From JAWKIJ01 sp041394325 (GTDB lineage Bacteria > Actinomycetota > Acidimicrobiia > Acidimicrobiales > Microtrichaceae), in the NCBI GenBank assembly GCA_041394325.1, contig JAWKIJ010000001.1:2728001-2792000 (forward strand): a stretch of DNA of 64,000 bases, written 5' to 3'. The number at the start of each line of letters is the position of its first letter. Within the stretch, counting starts at the first letter, position 1. Of this stretch, positions 45,823 through 53,947 are shown in pieces. Below the pieces are notes generated by a model. The model worked only from the letters and a program-made list of their open reading frames with translations, was not told where the DNA came from and did no database searches. The translations under genes were made by a program, and so were the position numbers.

Positions 45823-46404
45823 ATGCACCTCTCCGCCCGCAACCGAGTCTCCACCATCGCCGCCGCTGCGCTGTCGTTGGCCTTCGTGACCTTCCTGGTC
45901 GTCGGCTCATCGCGCGCCGCCTTCTCCGGCACCACCGACAACACCGCCAACAGCGTCACCGCCGCGGGAGTCGCGCTCGCGGACGACGACACCGGTTCGG
46001 CCATGTTCAACGTGACCGGAATGAAGCCGGGCGACACCCAGACCAAGTGCATCGTCGTCACCTACAACGGCACGATCACCACCGGTGCACCCATCCAGCT
46101 CTACCGGAGTGGGGTTCCGACCGGTACCGGCCTGGAGACCTACCTCGATGCGACGGTCGAGATCGGAACCGGCGGGAGCTTCTCCTCGTGCACCGGCTTC
46201 ACCCCCTCCTCGACGATCGTGACCGGCACCCTCGCGGACTTCCTCACCACCAAGACGTCCTACGCGACGGCGCAGTCGACCGGGTGGACCCCCACCGGAT
46301 CCGGCCAGAGCCGAACCTTCCGCGTGACCCTCACAATGCAGGACGACAACGCAGCGCAGGCGAAGAGCGTGAACTTCGGCTTCACCTGGGAAGCCCGGAG
46401 CTGA
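45823..46404 (+). CDS. TasA/camelysin-like secreted protein, second copy
   Basis: The 193-residue protein from the ATG at 45823 has the same plan as the 17398-18000 gene: signal helix TIAAAALSLAFVTFLVVG, then SSRAAFSGTTDNTANSVTA, the SipW-type cleavage motif, ADDDTGSAMFNVTGMKPGD, a Cys in TKCIVVTYNG, a second in SSCTGF, and the C-terminal FGFTWEARS. It is followed after 10 bp by its own SipW-type peptidase gene, so processing in cis is expected. The 228-bp gap to the divergent RCC1 gene B should hold promoters for both units. TTGACA lies immediately before the start codon, too close to serve as its -35. Confidence 0.82.
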   Translation: MHLSARNRVSTIAAAALSLAFVTFLVVGSSRAAFSGTTDNTANSVTAAGVALADDDTGSAMFNVTGMKPGDTQTKCIVVTYNGTITTGAPIQLYRSGVPTGTGLETYLDATVEIGTGGSFSSCTGFTPSSTIVTGTLADFLTTKTSYATAQSTGWTPTGSGQSRTFRVTLTMQDDNAAQAKSVNFGFTWEARS

Positions 46405-46414
46405 CGCGGGTCCC

Positions 46415-47125
46415 GTGGCGTTCATCGAGGGTCTCTTCCGCCCGAGTCGAGCGATGCACCCTGCCCTCCCGACTGCGACCCCTTCCACAGCGTCGTTCGA
46501 CGCGGAGGTCGACGCACTCCTCGCGGAGCCTCGACCACCCGGGCTCGACGCGGTCGCGCTGTGTGCCGGCGGGCTGCACGCGGCATCGGTGTTCACCGTG
46601 ATGACGATGGCGATCCTCGCCCTGTGCGTCGTGCTCCCGGTGCTGTTCCTCGGTTGGGAGGCGACCGCCGTCGAAAGTGGATCGATGCAGCCGGCACTCA
46701 ACCGTGGCGACGTCGTCGTATTGAAGCCGGAGCCGCGTCCGGCCGCGGTCGGAACGGTCGTCCGCTTCCACACGGCCGGCCACGACGCGACCACCCTCCA
46801 CCGGATCGTCGCGGTCGACCACCGCCGCCACACCTACACGACCCGCGGCGACGCGAACCCGACCGTCGACACCGACGCGGTGCCGTTCGATGCGGTGGAC
46901 GGCGAAGGTGTGCTGGTGGTGCCACTCCTCGGGTATCCCATCCTGTGGCTACACGAGGCGAACCTCGGGGCGCTCGCGATGCTGCTCGTCGGGCTCGCCG
47001 TCGTGGGTCTTGGCGCCACACGCGGCTGGGCGACCGATTCGCCCCCCGGCGGACGTCGAGCACTCACGATCCCCGGTCGACCTCACCGCGGGCTCTTCGC
47101 CGACACGATCTGGGAGTGCAGATGA
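46415..47125 (+). CDS. sipW: SipW/ER-type signal peptidase I, second copy
   Basis: The 236-residue protein starts at a GTG at 46415, with an ATG at 46454 as an alternative. It has a cytoplasmic N-terminus, membrane helix (VFTVMTMAILALCVVLPVLF), catalytic VESGSMQP with Ser90, TTLHRIVAV with His129 in place of the bacterial Lys, and TTRGDANP with Asp146. A second hydrophobic helix follows (LGALAMLLVGLAVVGLG). The core is clearly paralogous to the 16544 enzyme. It sits between a TasA-like substrate gene and a degenerate GGDEF gene that overlaps its stop (ATGA). Besides the TasA-like protein, the divergent RCC1 proteins carry matching N-termini and may also be substrates. Confidence 0.88.
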   Translation: MAFIEGLFRPSRAMHPALPTATPSTASFDAEVDALLAEPRPPGLDAVALCAGGLHAASVFTVMTMAILALCVVLPVLFLGWEATAVESGSMQPALNRGDVVVLKPEPRPAAVGTVVRFHTAGHDATTLHRIVAVDHRRHTYTTRGDANPTVDTDAVPFDAVDGEGVLVVPLLGYPILWLHEANLGALAMLLVGLAVVGLGATRGWATDSPPGGRRALTIPGRPHRGLFADTIWECR

Positions 47126-48781
47126 CCGATGCTCCGCTCGACACCGCCGACCGGGCCGTCGAGAGTGCCATCCGCGTCACTCGCTGGGCGGCGATCGTGT
47201 GCTGGGTGGGATGGCTCGCCATCGCGGGCGATCCGGCCACGCCGACTGGAGGTGGGCGTCGATCCCGCCCCTCTGCCTCCTCTCGGCCGACGTCGTTGCC
47301 TCACGAGGTCGGCGACGACGTGGACTCCCGAACGAACGGTTGACGGCTGCGCAGGTGGCGCTCGACGCGCTCGCGGTCGTCGGCGCCGTCGTCGCGGCTC
47401 GACCAGGTGCGCCGAGTCCGCTCTGGCTCCTCCCGCGCTTGCGGTGCTGGAGGGTGCATTGCGATTCCAGATGCCCGGTGCGGTGCTCACGTGGCTCGGA
47501 ATCGCCCTGCCGTTGACGATCGAACGAATCGCGCGATGGACCCCCGGCTCGGGCCTCGGGCCGATCGTCGAGCTCGGCGGCGGGCTCGTGGGCGGCCTGG
47601 TCCTCGGTGGGGTTGCGGGTGCGCTGGGCAACGCGGTGGCCGCCCAGGCTCGCCGAGCCGACGAGGAGTACCGACGAGAGCGGGCACGGGCACGGTTCCT
47701 GGCGGTCCTCACCGTCGCCGGTCGGCGTCTCGCCACCCACGACGCGGCACAGGTGTCGAACACGGCGGTCGACGCAGCCATCGCGCTCGGGTTCGACGCT
47801 GCGACGCTGGTGCTCATCGAGCGACCCGCGGCGGCCGCTCACCATGTGCTGCACCGTCGGAGGAGTGTGGACCTCCGGCATCTGCCCGCCATGGTCGCGC
47901 ACACACCGCCCGGTGAGTTCGTCATCTCCCCCGAGGGCACCCGACTCGCCGTTCTGGCGAACCACGGCACAAGGACGATGGTGCTCGCGTGCGAGACCGG
48001 TCCGCCCGCGTCCTCGGGGGAAGACGAGGAGACGGTGGAGACCGCGCGCCGACGCGACGAGGCCCTGGGCCTGCTCGCCGGCCAACTCCGCACCGCCTTC
48101 GAACTCCTTGCGCGCGAACGCTGGGTGTCCGCGCAACGACGTCGTCTCCACCATCGCGCGACCCACGACGAGGCGACCGGCCTGCTCAACCGCACCGGAC
48201 TTTCAGAGTCTCTCGCCGAGATGTCACGGCGGTGCGAGCCGGCAGGTTCGGAACCGACGAAGTCCCAATCCCTCGTCGCCGCGTTCATCCGGCTCGACAC
48301 ACCCCCGTTGGATCGTCACGACTTCGCGGTCGTCCTGTCGGAGGACACGGTCGAGATCACCGCTGGTGCCGAGCCGAGCATCTCTCGAACCCCACCCGCC
48401 GTCACCGCGTCCCCCCTCGGCTCGGGAACGACCGACCCTCTCGACGAGCTGATCTCCATGGTCTCGCGGCGCCTTCTCGAGCGTTCGCCCGAGGGCCTCG
48501 TCGCGAGGGTCGACGAGGACGAGATCGCGGTCGTCCTCGACGCGACGGGGCGTACCGGGCCGGGCGAGCCGACCGAACACCTCGTTCGATCGGTCGAGAC
48601 CGTCGTGGCCGGACATGTTGCAGCGTTCGGATTGACGGGATCGATCGGCACCCTTCTTCTCGAGGCGGGGCAGGAGGACGCGTGGATGCTCCAACGGCGT
48701 CGGCTGCAGATGAGCCCGTTCGGCACCGACGGCTCCGGCGAGGCGAGTACCGAGCCGTCTCGAAGGACGTCACGCGTATGA
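47122..48781 (+). CDS. Membrane protein with degenerate GGDEF domain (frame broken twice)
   Basis: The ATG at 47122 overlaps the peptidase stop. A first helix (WAAIVCWVGWLAIAG) precedes a frame break at about 47244-47247. The next frame reads WRWASIPPLCLLSADVV and ERLTAAQVALDALAVVGAVVA, then breaks again at about 47407-47412 into ALRFQMPGAVLTWLGIALPL. After four or so helices come a GAF-like region (~170-270) and a GGDEF-type start, HDEATGLLNRTGLSESL. Where GGDEF should be, the sequence reads ARVDEDEIAVVLDATG, so cyclase activity is unlikely; a cyclic-di-GMP or GTP sensor role is possible. The operon ties it to SipW and the TasA-like protein. Confidence 0.72.
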
Positions 48782-48821
48782 GGTGCACCCACGGAGCGGT
48801 CCGTCCTCGAACAACGGATCG

Positions 48822-48837
48822 ATACCCCAATGGGTAC
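48822..48837. promoter_or_regulatory. G-tract inverted repeat, probable CsoR/CstR-type operator
   Basis: ATACCCCAATGGGTAC contains TACCC and GGGTA arms around a 4-nt centre, the G-tract palindrome recognised by CsoR-family repressors. It lies 15 bp upstream of the CsoR-like start, so autoregulation is likely. Confidence 0.7.
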
Positions 48838-48852
48838 GCGTAACCTGAGGCC

Positions 48853-49152
48853 ATGACACCGGAAAGCCCAGAGCACGCCACCATGGATCTCCCGGAGGAG
48901 ACCATCGATGCGCTCCAGAAGCGCCTCCGACGGGTGGAGGGCCAGGTACGTGGGATCCAACAGATGTTGACGGATTCCCGCGACTGCCGCGACGTGGTGA
49001 CTCAGATCGCCGCGGCCAACAAGGCCCTCGAGCAAGTCGGCTTCGTACTGGTCGCCGCCGGCCTCAAGTGGTGCATGGAGGATCCGGCACGCTCCGCGCG
49101 GGCCGGCTACGACGTGGCGGACGTGCAGCGGATGTTCCTCAAGCTCGCCTGA
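48853..49152 (+). CDS. CsoR/RcnR-family regulator with CstR-like ligand set
   Basis: The 99-residue all-helical protein has the family start LQKRLRRVEGQVRGIQQMLT and the conserved Cys45 (DSRDCRDVV) and Cys74 (AGLKWCMEDP). Copper-sensing CsoR needs a His four residues before the second Cys; here that position is Gly70. Two Cys without this His is the arrangement of persulfide sensors such as CstR rather than copper sensors. An ATG at 48853 gives the full length, and a later ATG at 48883 is possible. A G-tract operator lies just upstream. No copper pump, rhodanese or sulfur gene follows, so its targets may be elsewhere. Confidence 0.87.
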   Translation: MTPESPEHATMDLPEETIDALQKRLRRVEGQVRGIQQMLTDSRDCRDVVTQIAAANKALEQVGFVLVAAGLKWCMEDPARSARAGYDVADVQRMFLKLA

Positions 49153-49189
49153 CCCACCCGGCGCGTCACGCGTTCGGCAATCCCGACCA

Positions 49190-49858
49190 TCACGGCTCCC
49201 CACCTCGCGGGTCGGGGGGCCCCAGCTCGCTCAGCGCTGGACCGAACGCCGCGAGCATGAGCGCCTCGACCGCTTCGGCACCGTCGCCACCAGGCCTCAT
49301 CGGTGCGATCATCAGGGACACCGCCACGCGGGTCGCGGCCTCGACGATCGGTCTCATGCGCTCGGCGCCCGTCGAGAACCCCGGTGCAACCAGCGTGGAG
49401 AGGCGTTCCGCCACCATCGAGAGGAAACGGCCGTCGGTGAAAGCCGCGACCACTTGGTCGGCCTCGTCCTCCACGAAGCGTCGCACCAACGGATGCGAGG
49501 AGAAGTGGGCCACCACCTCGCCGGCGGTCCGAGCGAACGTCTCGACCGGAGGCCGGCCGGGATCGACCAGGTCGGGCGACACGGCGAGCAGCCGATGCAC
49601 CTCGCGGGTGAGCACGGCTTCGACCAGCGCATCCTTGCTGCCGACCAGTCGGTGGACCCACACGCGCGAGACCGACGCCGCAGCCGCCACGTCCGACATC
49701 GTCGTCGACCGGACACCGTCGCGGACGAAGCACCCGAGTGCGGCGTCGAGCACTCGGTCGATCGACGCCGAACGACCCGGTCCGGGTTCCGCCGCACCGC
49801 CGTCGGGCGCGGAGCCGACGGCCTCGAGCACCGCGGCCAGGTCCATTCGAGCCGGCAC
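49190..49858 (-). CDS. TetR-family regulator, divergent from MpaB-like gene
   Basis: The 222-residue protein has the TetR helix-turn-helix in DRVLDAALGCFVRDGVRSTT and MSDVAAAASVSRVWVHRLVG. The recognition helix has VHRLV instead of the common YxxF, a common actinobacterial variant. The ligand domain is helical and ends in Gly/Pro-rich residues. It is transcribed away from the MpaB-like oxygenase gene across 58 bp containing an inverted repeat, so it probably represses that gene and itself. Confidence 0.87.
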   Translation of the reverse strand: MPARMDLAAVLEAVGSAPDGGAAEPGPGRSASIDRVLDAALGCFVRDGVRSTTMSDVAAAASVSRVWVHRLVGSKDALVEAVLTREVHRLLAVSPDLVDPGRPPVETFARTAGEVVAHFSSHPLVRRFVEDEADQVVAAFTDGRFLSMVAERLSTLVAPGFSTGAERMRPIVEAATRVAVSLMIAPMRPGGDGAEAVEALMLAAFGPALSELGPPDPRGGEP

Positions 49859-49880
49859 CGCATCATCCTAGAAGAGACCC

Positions 49881-49908
49881 TGTTTACGCTTCGTATTCTT
49901 TGTAAACT
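49881..49908. promoter_or_regulatory. Inverted repeat in the TetR/MpaB divergent promoter
   Basis: GTTTAC (49882-49887) and GTAAAC (49902-49907) form an inverted repeat with a 14-nt spacer in an AT-rich patch. It lies between the two divergent starts, as expected for a TetR operator overlapping both promoters. Confidence 0.6.
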
Positions 49909-49916
49909 GCTCTGCC

Positions 49917-50837
49917 ATGGACGCACAGACCTATGTCCGATCCGACCCGGCGTTGCGACTCCACGGACCTGAGCGCCTCGGCGCATCCGCGCTGCGCTTC
50001 GTTGCGGGTACCGGCCGGCGGATCACCGGAGGGCTTCCCGCCCGTGCACTCGAGGAGCTAGCGGTGCGAATGGGGGCACCACGCTACGAAACCGACCCCG
50101 CCGATCCACCGTGGATGCCCGAAGGCGGGGCGGCCTGGACCATCCACGGAGACCCGGCCGGCCTGGTCGGCGGGTTCCTCTCGCTGTGGATACAGGCGCT
50201 GCACCCTCTCGTACTCGCGGGCGTGATGGAACACTCCAAGTTCGAGGACGACCCGTTGGGTCGACTCCAACGCACGGGGGGCTTCGTCTCCACCATCACC
50301 TTCGCACCCGGCTCGGTGGCGCAGGCGGCGGTCGAGACGGTGGATCGGGTGCACACACACATCACCGGAGTCGCTCCCGACGGTCGCACCTACCGGGCGC
50401 AGGACTCCGACAGCCTCGACTGGGTCCACTGTGGACTGTTGTTGGGAATGGCCCGCTGCTGGCTGCGCTACGGACGGCGGCCCGATCCGGACATGCTCGA
50501 CGACTACGTCGCCGAAATGCGACGGATGGCCCTCGCCCTGGGCGACGTCGATCCGCCGTCGACCTGGAGCGAGCTGCTCGATCATCTCGACGCCCACCGG
50601 CCGAGCCTGGCCGTCAACGCGCAGACCCGCTTCATGGACCAGTGGCTGTGGTCCCCCACGTTCAAGGGAACGACCCGCCTGCTGATCCCCTCCTATCAGG
50701 CGTTGTACTCGGCGGCCCTCGCCGCCGCACCCGCCTGGGTCCACGACCTCTACGGCAACCGACGATTCCTTCCCGCACGCTTCGCCGGAGGTGCCGTCGC
50801 GATCGGAGCGAGCGCCCTGTTCTCACGGGCCGCCTGA
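49917..50837 (+). CDS. MpaB/latex-clearing-protein-like oxygenase (DUF2236)
   Basis: The 306-residue protein has the features of the MpaB/Lcp-type heme-b family: TIHGDPAGLVGGFLSLWIQALHPLVLAG region (broken here for length: WTIHGDPAGL, then LWIQALHPLVLAG), the conserved RLQRTGGFVSTITF, and DSLDWVHCGLLLGM where the axial His is expected. Members oxidise hydrophobic substrates such as rubber or act in fungal MpaB-type cleavage. The substrate here is unknown. Divergent TetR control suggests induction by a hydrophobic compound. It has no signal peptide. The start ATG is at 49917. Confidence 0.85.
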   Translation: MDAQTYVRSDPALRLHGPERLGASALRFVAGTGRRITGGLPARALEELAVRMGAPRYETDPADPPWMPEGGAAWTIHGDPAGLVGGFLSLWIQALHPLVLAGVMEHSKFEDDPLGRLQRTGGFVSTITFAPGSVAQAAVETVDRVHTHITGVAPDGRTYRAQDSDSLDWVHCGLLLGMARCWLRYGRRPDPDMLDDYVAEMRRMALALGDVDPPSTWSELLDHLDAHRPSLAVNAQTRFMDQWLWSPTFKGTTRLLIPSYQALYSAALAAAPAWVHDLYGNRRFLPARFAGGAVAIGASALFSRAA

Positions 50838-50968
50838 TCCCCCCACCACGCCTCGCGAGGGCGACGGCGTACACGTTCCGAGTTCGCCGACCCGCCGGCC
50901 TCGGAGCGGATAGCTTGCGCGGGATCGGACGGCGACGGTCGCCGGTCCGTTCGACGAAGGGGTTGGCC

Positions 50969-51748
50969 ATGGGTTGGATCCGACCTACCGCGGTCGCGGC
51001 ACTGCTCGGGGCGACGGCGCTCCTGACGTCGGCGTGCAACCGGTACGGCTACACCGCCCACATCGAACGGGTCGAGGGGTCGGGTGCCTGGACCACCGTT
51101 CGGGGATGGGTGGTCGATCCGGCGGCCGGGATCCGCGGCGGCTGCCCGACCCTGGTGGTCAGCGTCGGTGGACACACCTTCAAGAACGCCACGTGTTCAC
51201 TCGCGGCACCCGGCAGCGATGCCTTCGGCATCGGCTGGGGTGCCCGACCCGACGTCGAGGCGGCGCGCGGGCGAGTCGCGGGACAGATCGCCTTCCAGTT
51301 CCTCGCGGGACTCGCCAAGGGCGTCCACTCCCTCTGCCTCGACGTGGTACCGCGCGACGATTCGACGTTGCCGGATCTCGCCCAGGAGTGTGTCGACATC
51401 ACGGTCCCCGCCGACCAGTTCTCGAGCATCGTCCTCGACACCGCGCAGGTGAACGGTGGCATCCTCACGGCCGGCGGGTGGCGCAATCGGGTGGTGCGCA
51501 CCTCGACGGAGGGGCTCAATCAGGCGTACTGGTTCCTCGACGGCACGAAGCTGACGCCCGGTGGATCGACGGTGGTGACAGACGTCGCGCGACCCGACGT
51601 CGTAGCAGCCCACGGCGCGGGCATCGGTACCACGTTGTCGATGCCGGCACCCGCGCCGGGCTCACATCAGGTGTGCCTCGCGTGGGTCTGGGGCAACGAC
51701 AGCCAGCCGGCCGGCACCCCCGACTGCAAGACCGTTCAGGTGCCCTGA
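50969..51748 (+). CDS. Lipoprotein of unknown function
   Basis: The 259-residue protein from the ATG at 50969 has a signal peptide ending in the lipobox LLTSAC, so it is probably lipidated and surface exposed. The mature part has two similar-looking beta-rich modules: HIERVEGSGAWTTVRGWVVD followed by CPTLVVSVGG, then ILTAGGWRNRVVRTSTEGLN followed by YWFLDG. Each ends in a HSLCLDVV / HQVCLAWVWG strand with a Cys. The RGWVVDP pattern is shared with actinobacterial surface and wall-hydrolase proteins, but I know no function for it. The open frame upstream is a shadow of the MpaB-like gene. Confidence 0.72.
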   Translation: MGWIRPTAVAALLGATALLTSACNRYGYTAHIERVEGSGAWTTVRGWVVDPAAGIRGGCPTLVVSVGGHTFKNATCSLAAPGSDAFGIGWGARPDVEAARGRVAGQIAFQFLAGLAKGVHSLCLDVVPRDDSTLPDLAQECVDITVPADQFSSIVLDTAQVNGGILTAGGWRNRVVRTSTEGLNQAYWFLDGTKLTPGGSTVVTDVARPDVVAAHGAGIGTTLSMPAPAPGSHQVCLAWVWGNDSQPAGTPDCKTVQVP

Positions 51749-51889
51749 GCCCGCGACCGATGCGGCCGCACCCGCTCCGCGAAGACTCCCGGACAACCGG
51801 GTAGTCCATGGCCGGAACTTCGGCCTGAGCCTGCCGGGAATCAGCGACCGGCCCGTCGGCGATGGTCGCGCTCGTCGTACGCTTGGGGC

Positions 51890-52180
51890 ATGGGAAAGCT
51901 GCGAGATCGACTGGAGGAGCGGCGTCAGGAGATCTTTGCTGCCGTCCGCCGACACCGTGGTCGCTCGGTCGTGCTGTTCGGCTCTGTCTCACGTGGTGAG
52001 GAGACACCGCCGAGCGATGTGGACCTCCTGGTCGACTGCGAGGATGACAACTCCCTGTTCGACCTTCTCCATCTCCAAGACGAGTTGACCGCCCTGCCGG
52101 GCAGCCCCGTCGATGTGGTGTCTGCTCGAGCGCTCAAACCACGCGACGAGCACATCAGCGCCGAAGCCATACCCCTTTGA
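51890..52180 (+). CDS. MNT-type nucleotidyltransferase (antitoxin of a HEPN/MNT pair)
   Basis: The 96-residue minimal nucleotidyltransferase has VVLFGSVSRGEETPPSDVDLLV, the GSxxRG...SDxDL metal- and nucleotide-binding motif, plus a later Asp in VDVVSA. In HEPN/MNT modules this protein neutralises the HEPN RNase, in known cases by AMPylating it. Its stop overlaps the TTG start of the broken HEPN gene (TTGA), the usual arrangement. The antitoxin frame is intact although the toxin is not. Confidence 0.88.
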   Translation: MGKLRDRLEERRQEIFAAVRRHRGRSVVLFGSVSRGEETPPSDVDLLVDCEDDNSLFDLLHLQDELTALPGSPVDVVSARALKPRDEHISAEAIPL

Positions 52181-52499
52181 CACGGGGAGACGACCTTCGG
52201 CTCGCCGACATCGTCGCCGCGTGCGTCGAGAACGTCGAACGTCGCGTCGGTCGGTCGTGACGGTTCCTGGCTGATCAGATCCGGGTCCGTGCTGCCGAGC
52301 GACCGCTGGAGATCATCGGCGAGGCAGCGAACGCCCTCAGCGACACGGCGACTGATACGCACCCCGACGTCGACTGGCGTGACATCTCCCGGCTGCGCAT
52401 CCTCCTGGCCCACCACCACCAACGGGTCGACCCGGAACAGGTGTGGACCATGGCCGTGGTCGAGTGCCCGCCTTGTTGGATGCCCTCTCGCCAGGCTGA
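52177..52499 (+). pseudogene. HEPN-domain toxin gene, interrupted
   Basis: From the TTG at 52177 the frame reads TRGDDLRLADIVAACVENVE and hits TGA at 52258-52260. It resumes in the same frame as FLADQIRVRAAERPLEIIGE, ISRLRILLAHHHQRVDPEQV (the R-x4-H HEPN active-site motif) and VWTMAVVE. A missing base at about 52470 would be needed to end as LLDALSPG and the TGA at 52497. A nonsense codon plus a frameshift makes this a likely inactive toxin. The nonsense change is not a run-length error, so decay seems real. Confidence 0.75.
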
Positions 52500-52514
52500 C
52501 CCGGACGGGCGAAG

Positions 52515-52785
52515 GCCCCGACGACGGTCGGTGGGCTGGTCGACCGATACCTGACGAGCCTGTCGTCACGCTCGACCGGCTACGCCGAGCGCCATCACCA
52601 GGAGTCCCTGCTGCGAATATGGGTCCGTCCGGTGCTCGGCGGGCCCTCGCTTCGTCGACTGTGCAGAACGTGTGCTCGCGATGCGAGCACTGGTGACCTT
52701 CGGCCTCAAGAACCGTTGGATCCCACGGGAGGCCGACCCGTCCATACAGACGGTGTGGCCGTCGCAATTCCGGCGACGCCGGTAG
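52515..52785 (+). pseudogene. Possible remnant of a tyrosine-recombinase N-terminal domain
   Basis: The frame from 52524 gives TVGGLVDRYLTSLSSRSTGY and then AERHHQESLLRIWVRPVLGG, which resembles the SAM-like arm- or core-binding domain of phage-type integrases. A second frame continues with ERVLAMRALVTFGLKNRWIP, like the following helix of that domain, and ends at a TAG at 52783. No catalytic domain (R...HxxR...Y) follows. The match is by pattern only and short. Confidence 0.35.
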
Positions 52786-52830
52786 TCGATGGCGATCGTG
52801 TGTGGGGTGGCTTGACGGACAGCGATCTGG

Positions 52831-52956
52831 TCATCGTGGAACGGCGTCCCGGTCGAGGACGGCCGTCAACCGCTGTGCGAACTCGCGCACCACCTCTCAG
52901 AGCAGATCGTTCTCACCCCCGTCGAGCTGCCTGCGCAGCCACGCCAGGGCATCCAT
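52831..52956 (-). pseudogene. Possible remnant of an IS256-type transposase N-terminus
   Basis: On the minus strand from the ATG at 52956: MDALAWLRRQLDGGENDLL, then TGA, then EVVREFAQRLTAVLDRDAVP. This recalls the first ~45 residues of IS256/Mutator transposases (LRKxLxxxDxDLLRxMVxxFAExL). A stop interrupts it and nothing more of a transposase is visible. It lies about 100 bp beyond the distal end of the CRISPR array. The remaining bases from 52500 to 53056 show no gene. Confidence 0.35.
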
Positions 52957-53576
52957 GTTGTTACTGACCACAGCGTTCTTCCTCTCGTCGCTCCCTCGCA
53001 GGACCCTCAAGAGGCTGACAGAGGAGGACCGCCCTGACGTGTTCGAGCGTCTCGTCGGGTTCACCCCCGCGTGAGCGGGGACGGGCCGGTCGCCCAGTGG
53101 AACACGGTCGCACCGTCGGTGGTTCACCCCCGCGTGAGCGGGGACGGGAGTTCCGCCCATGTGATGGTCGCGGCCCATATGGGTTCACCCCCGCGTGAGC
53201 GGGGACGGGCCACACGATGCCGCCCGTCGGGATGATCCCCGGGTTCACCCCCGCGTGAGCGGGGACGGGATGCCGCCCAACACGTTCTTCACATCGGTCT
53301 GGGGTTCACCCCCGCGTGAGCGGGGACGGGCTGCTGCTGGTCGTCGCGGTCGCCGCGGGTGTGGGGTTCACCCCCGCGTGAGCGGGGACGGGTCCTCGCT
53401 CGACACCGCCACCGTGGGGCCAGCGGGTTCACCCCCGCGTGAGCGGGGACGGGGACATTTGGCAGGCGAACGGGATGGACGCCGAGTGGTTCACCCCCGC
53501 GTGAGCGGGGACGGGCCCGCGTGCACCGACGCGGCACTCGAGTATGTGGGGTTCACCCCCGCGTGGGCGGGGACGG

Positions 53577-53947
53577 GTGCGGCCGTCGTGATGCGTTCAC
53601 TCGGGTTCTGTGGGTTCACCCCCGCGTGAGCGGGGACGGGCAGGACCAACCTTCCGTCCAGCACGTCGTCCCGGGTTCACCCCCGCGTGAGCGGGGACGG
53701 GGAAACCGAGGGTCGGGAACCGCCACGGTTGTCGGGGTTCACCCCGCGTGAGCGGGGACGGGTGCGGCCGTCGTGATGCGTTCACTCGGGTTCTGTGGGT
53801 TCACCCCCGCGTGAGCGGGGACGGGCAGGACCAACCTTCCGTCCAGCACGTCGTCCCGGGTTCACCCCCGCGTGAGCGGGGACGGGGAAACCGAGGGTCG
53901 GGAACCGCCACGGTTGTCGGGTTCACCCCCGCGTGAGCGGGGACGGG
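53577..53947. repeat. Tandem duplication of three spacer-repeat units within the array
   Basis: Three consecutive spacers beginning TGCGGCCGTCG, CAGGACCAACC and GAAACCGAGGG occur at 53577-53762 and again, in the same order, at 53763-53947. By eye the copies differ only in run lengths near the third spacer's end (GGGG/CCCC against GGG/CCCCC). Confidence 0.95.
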
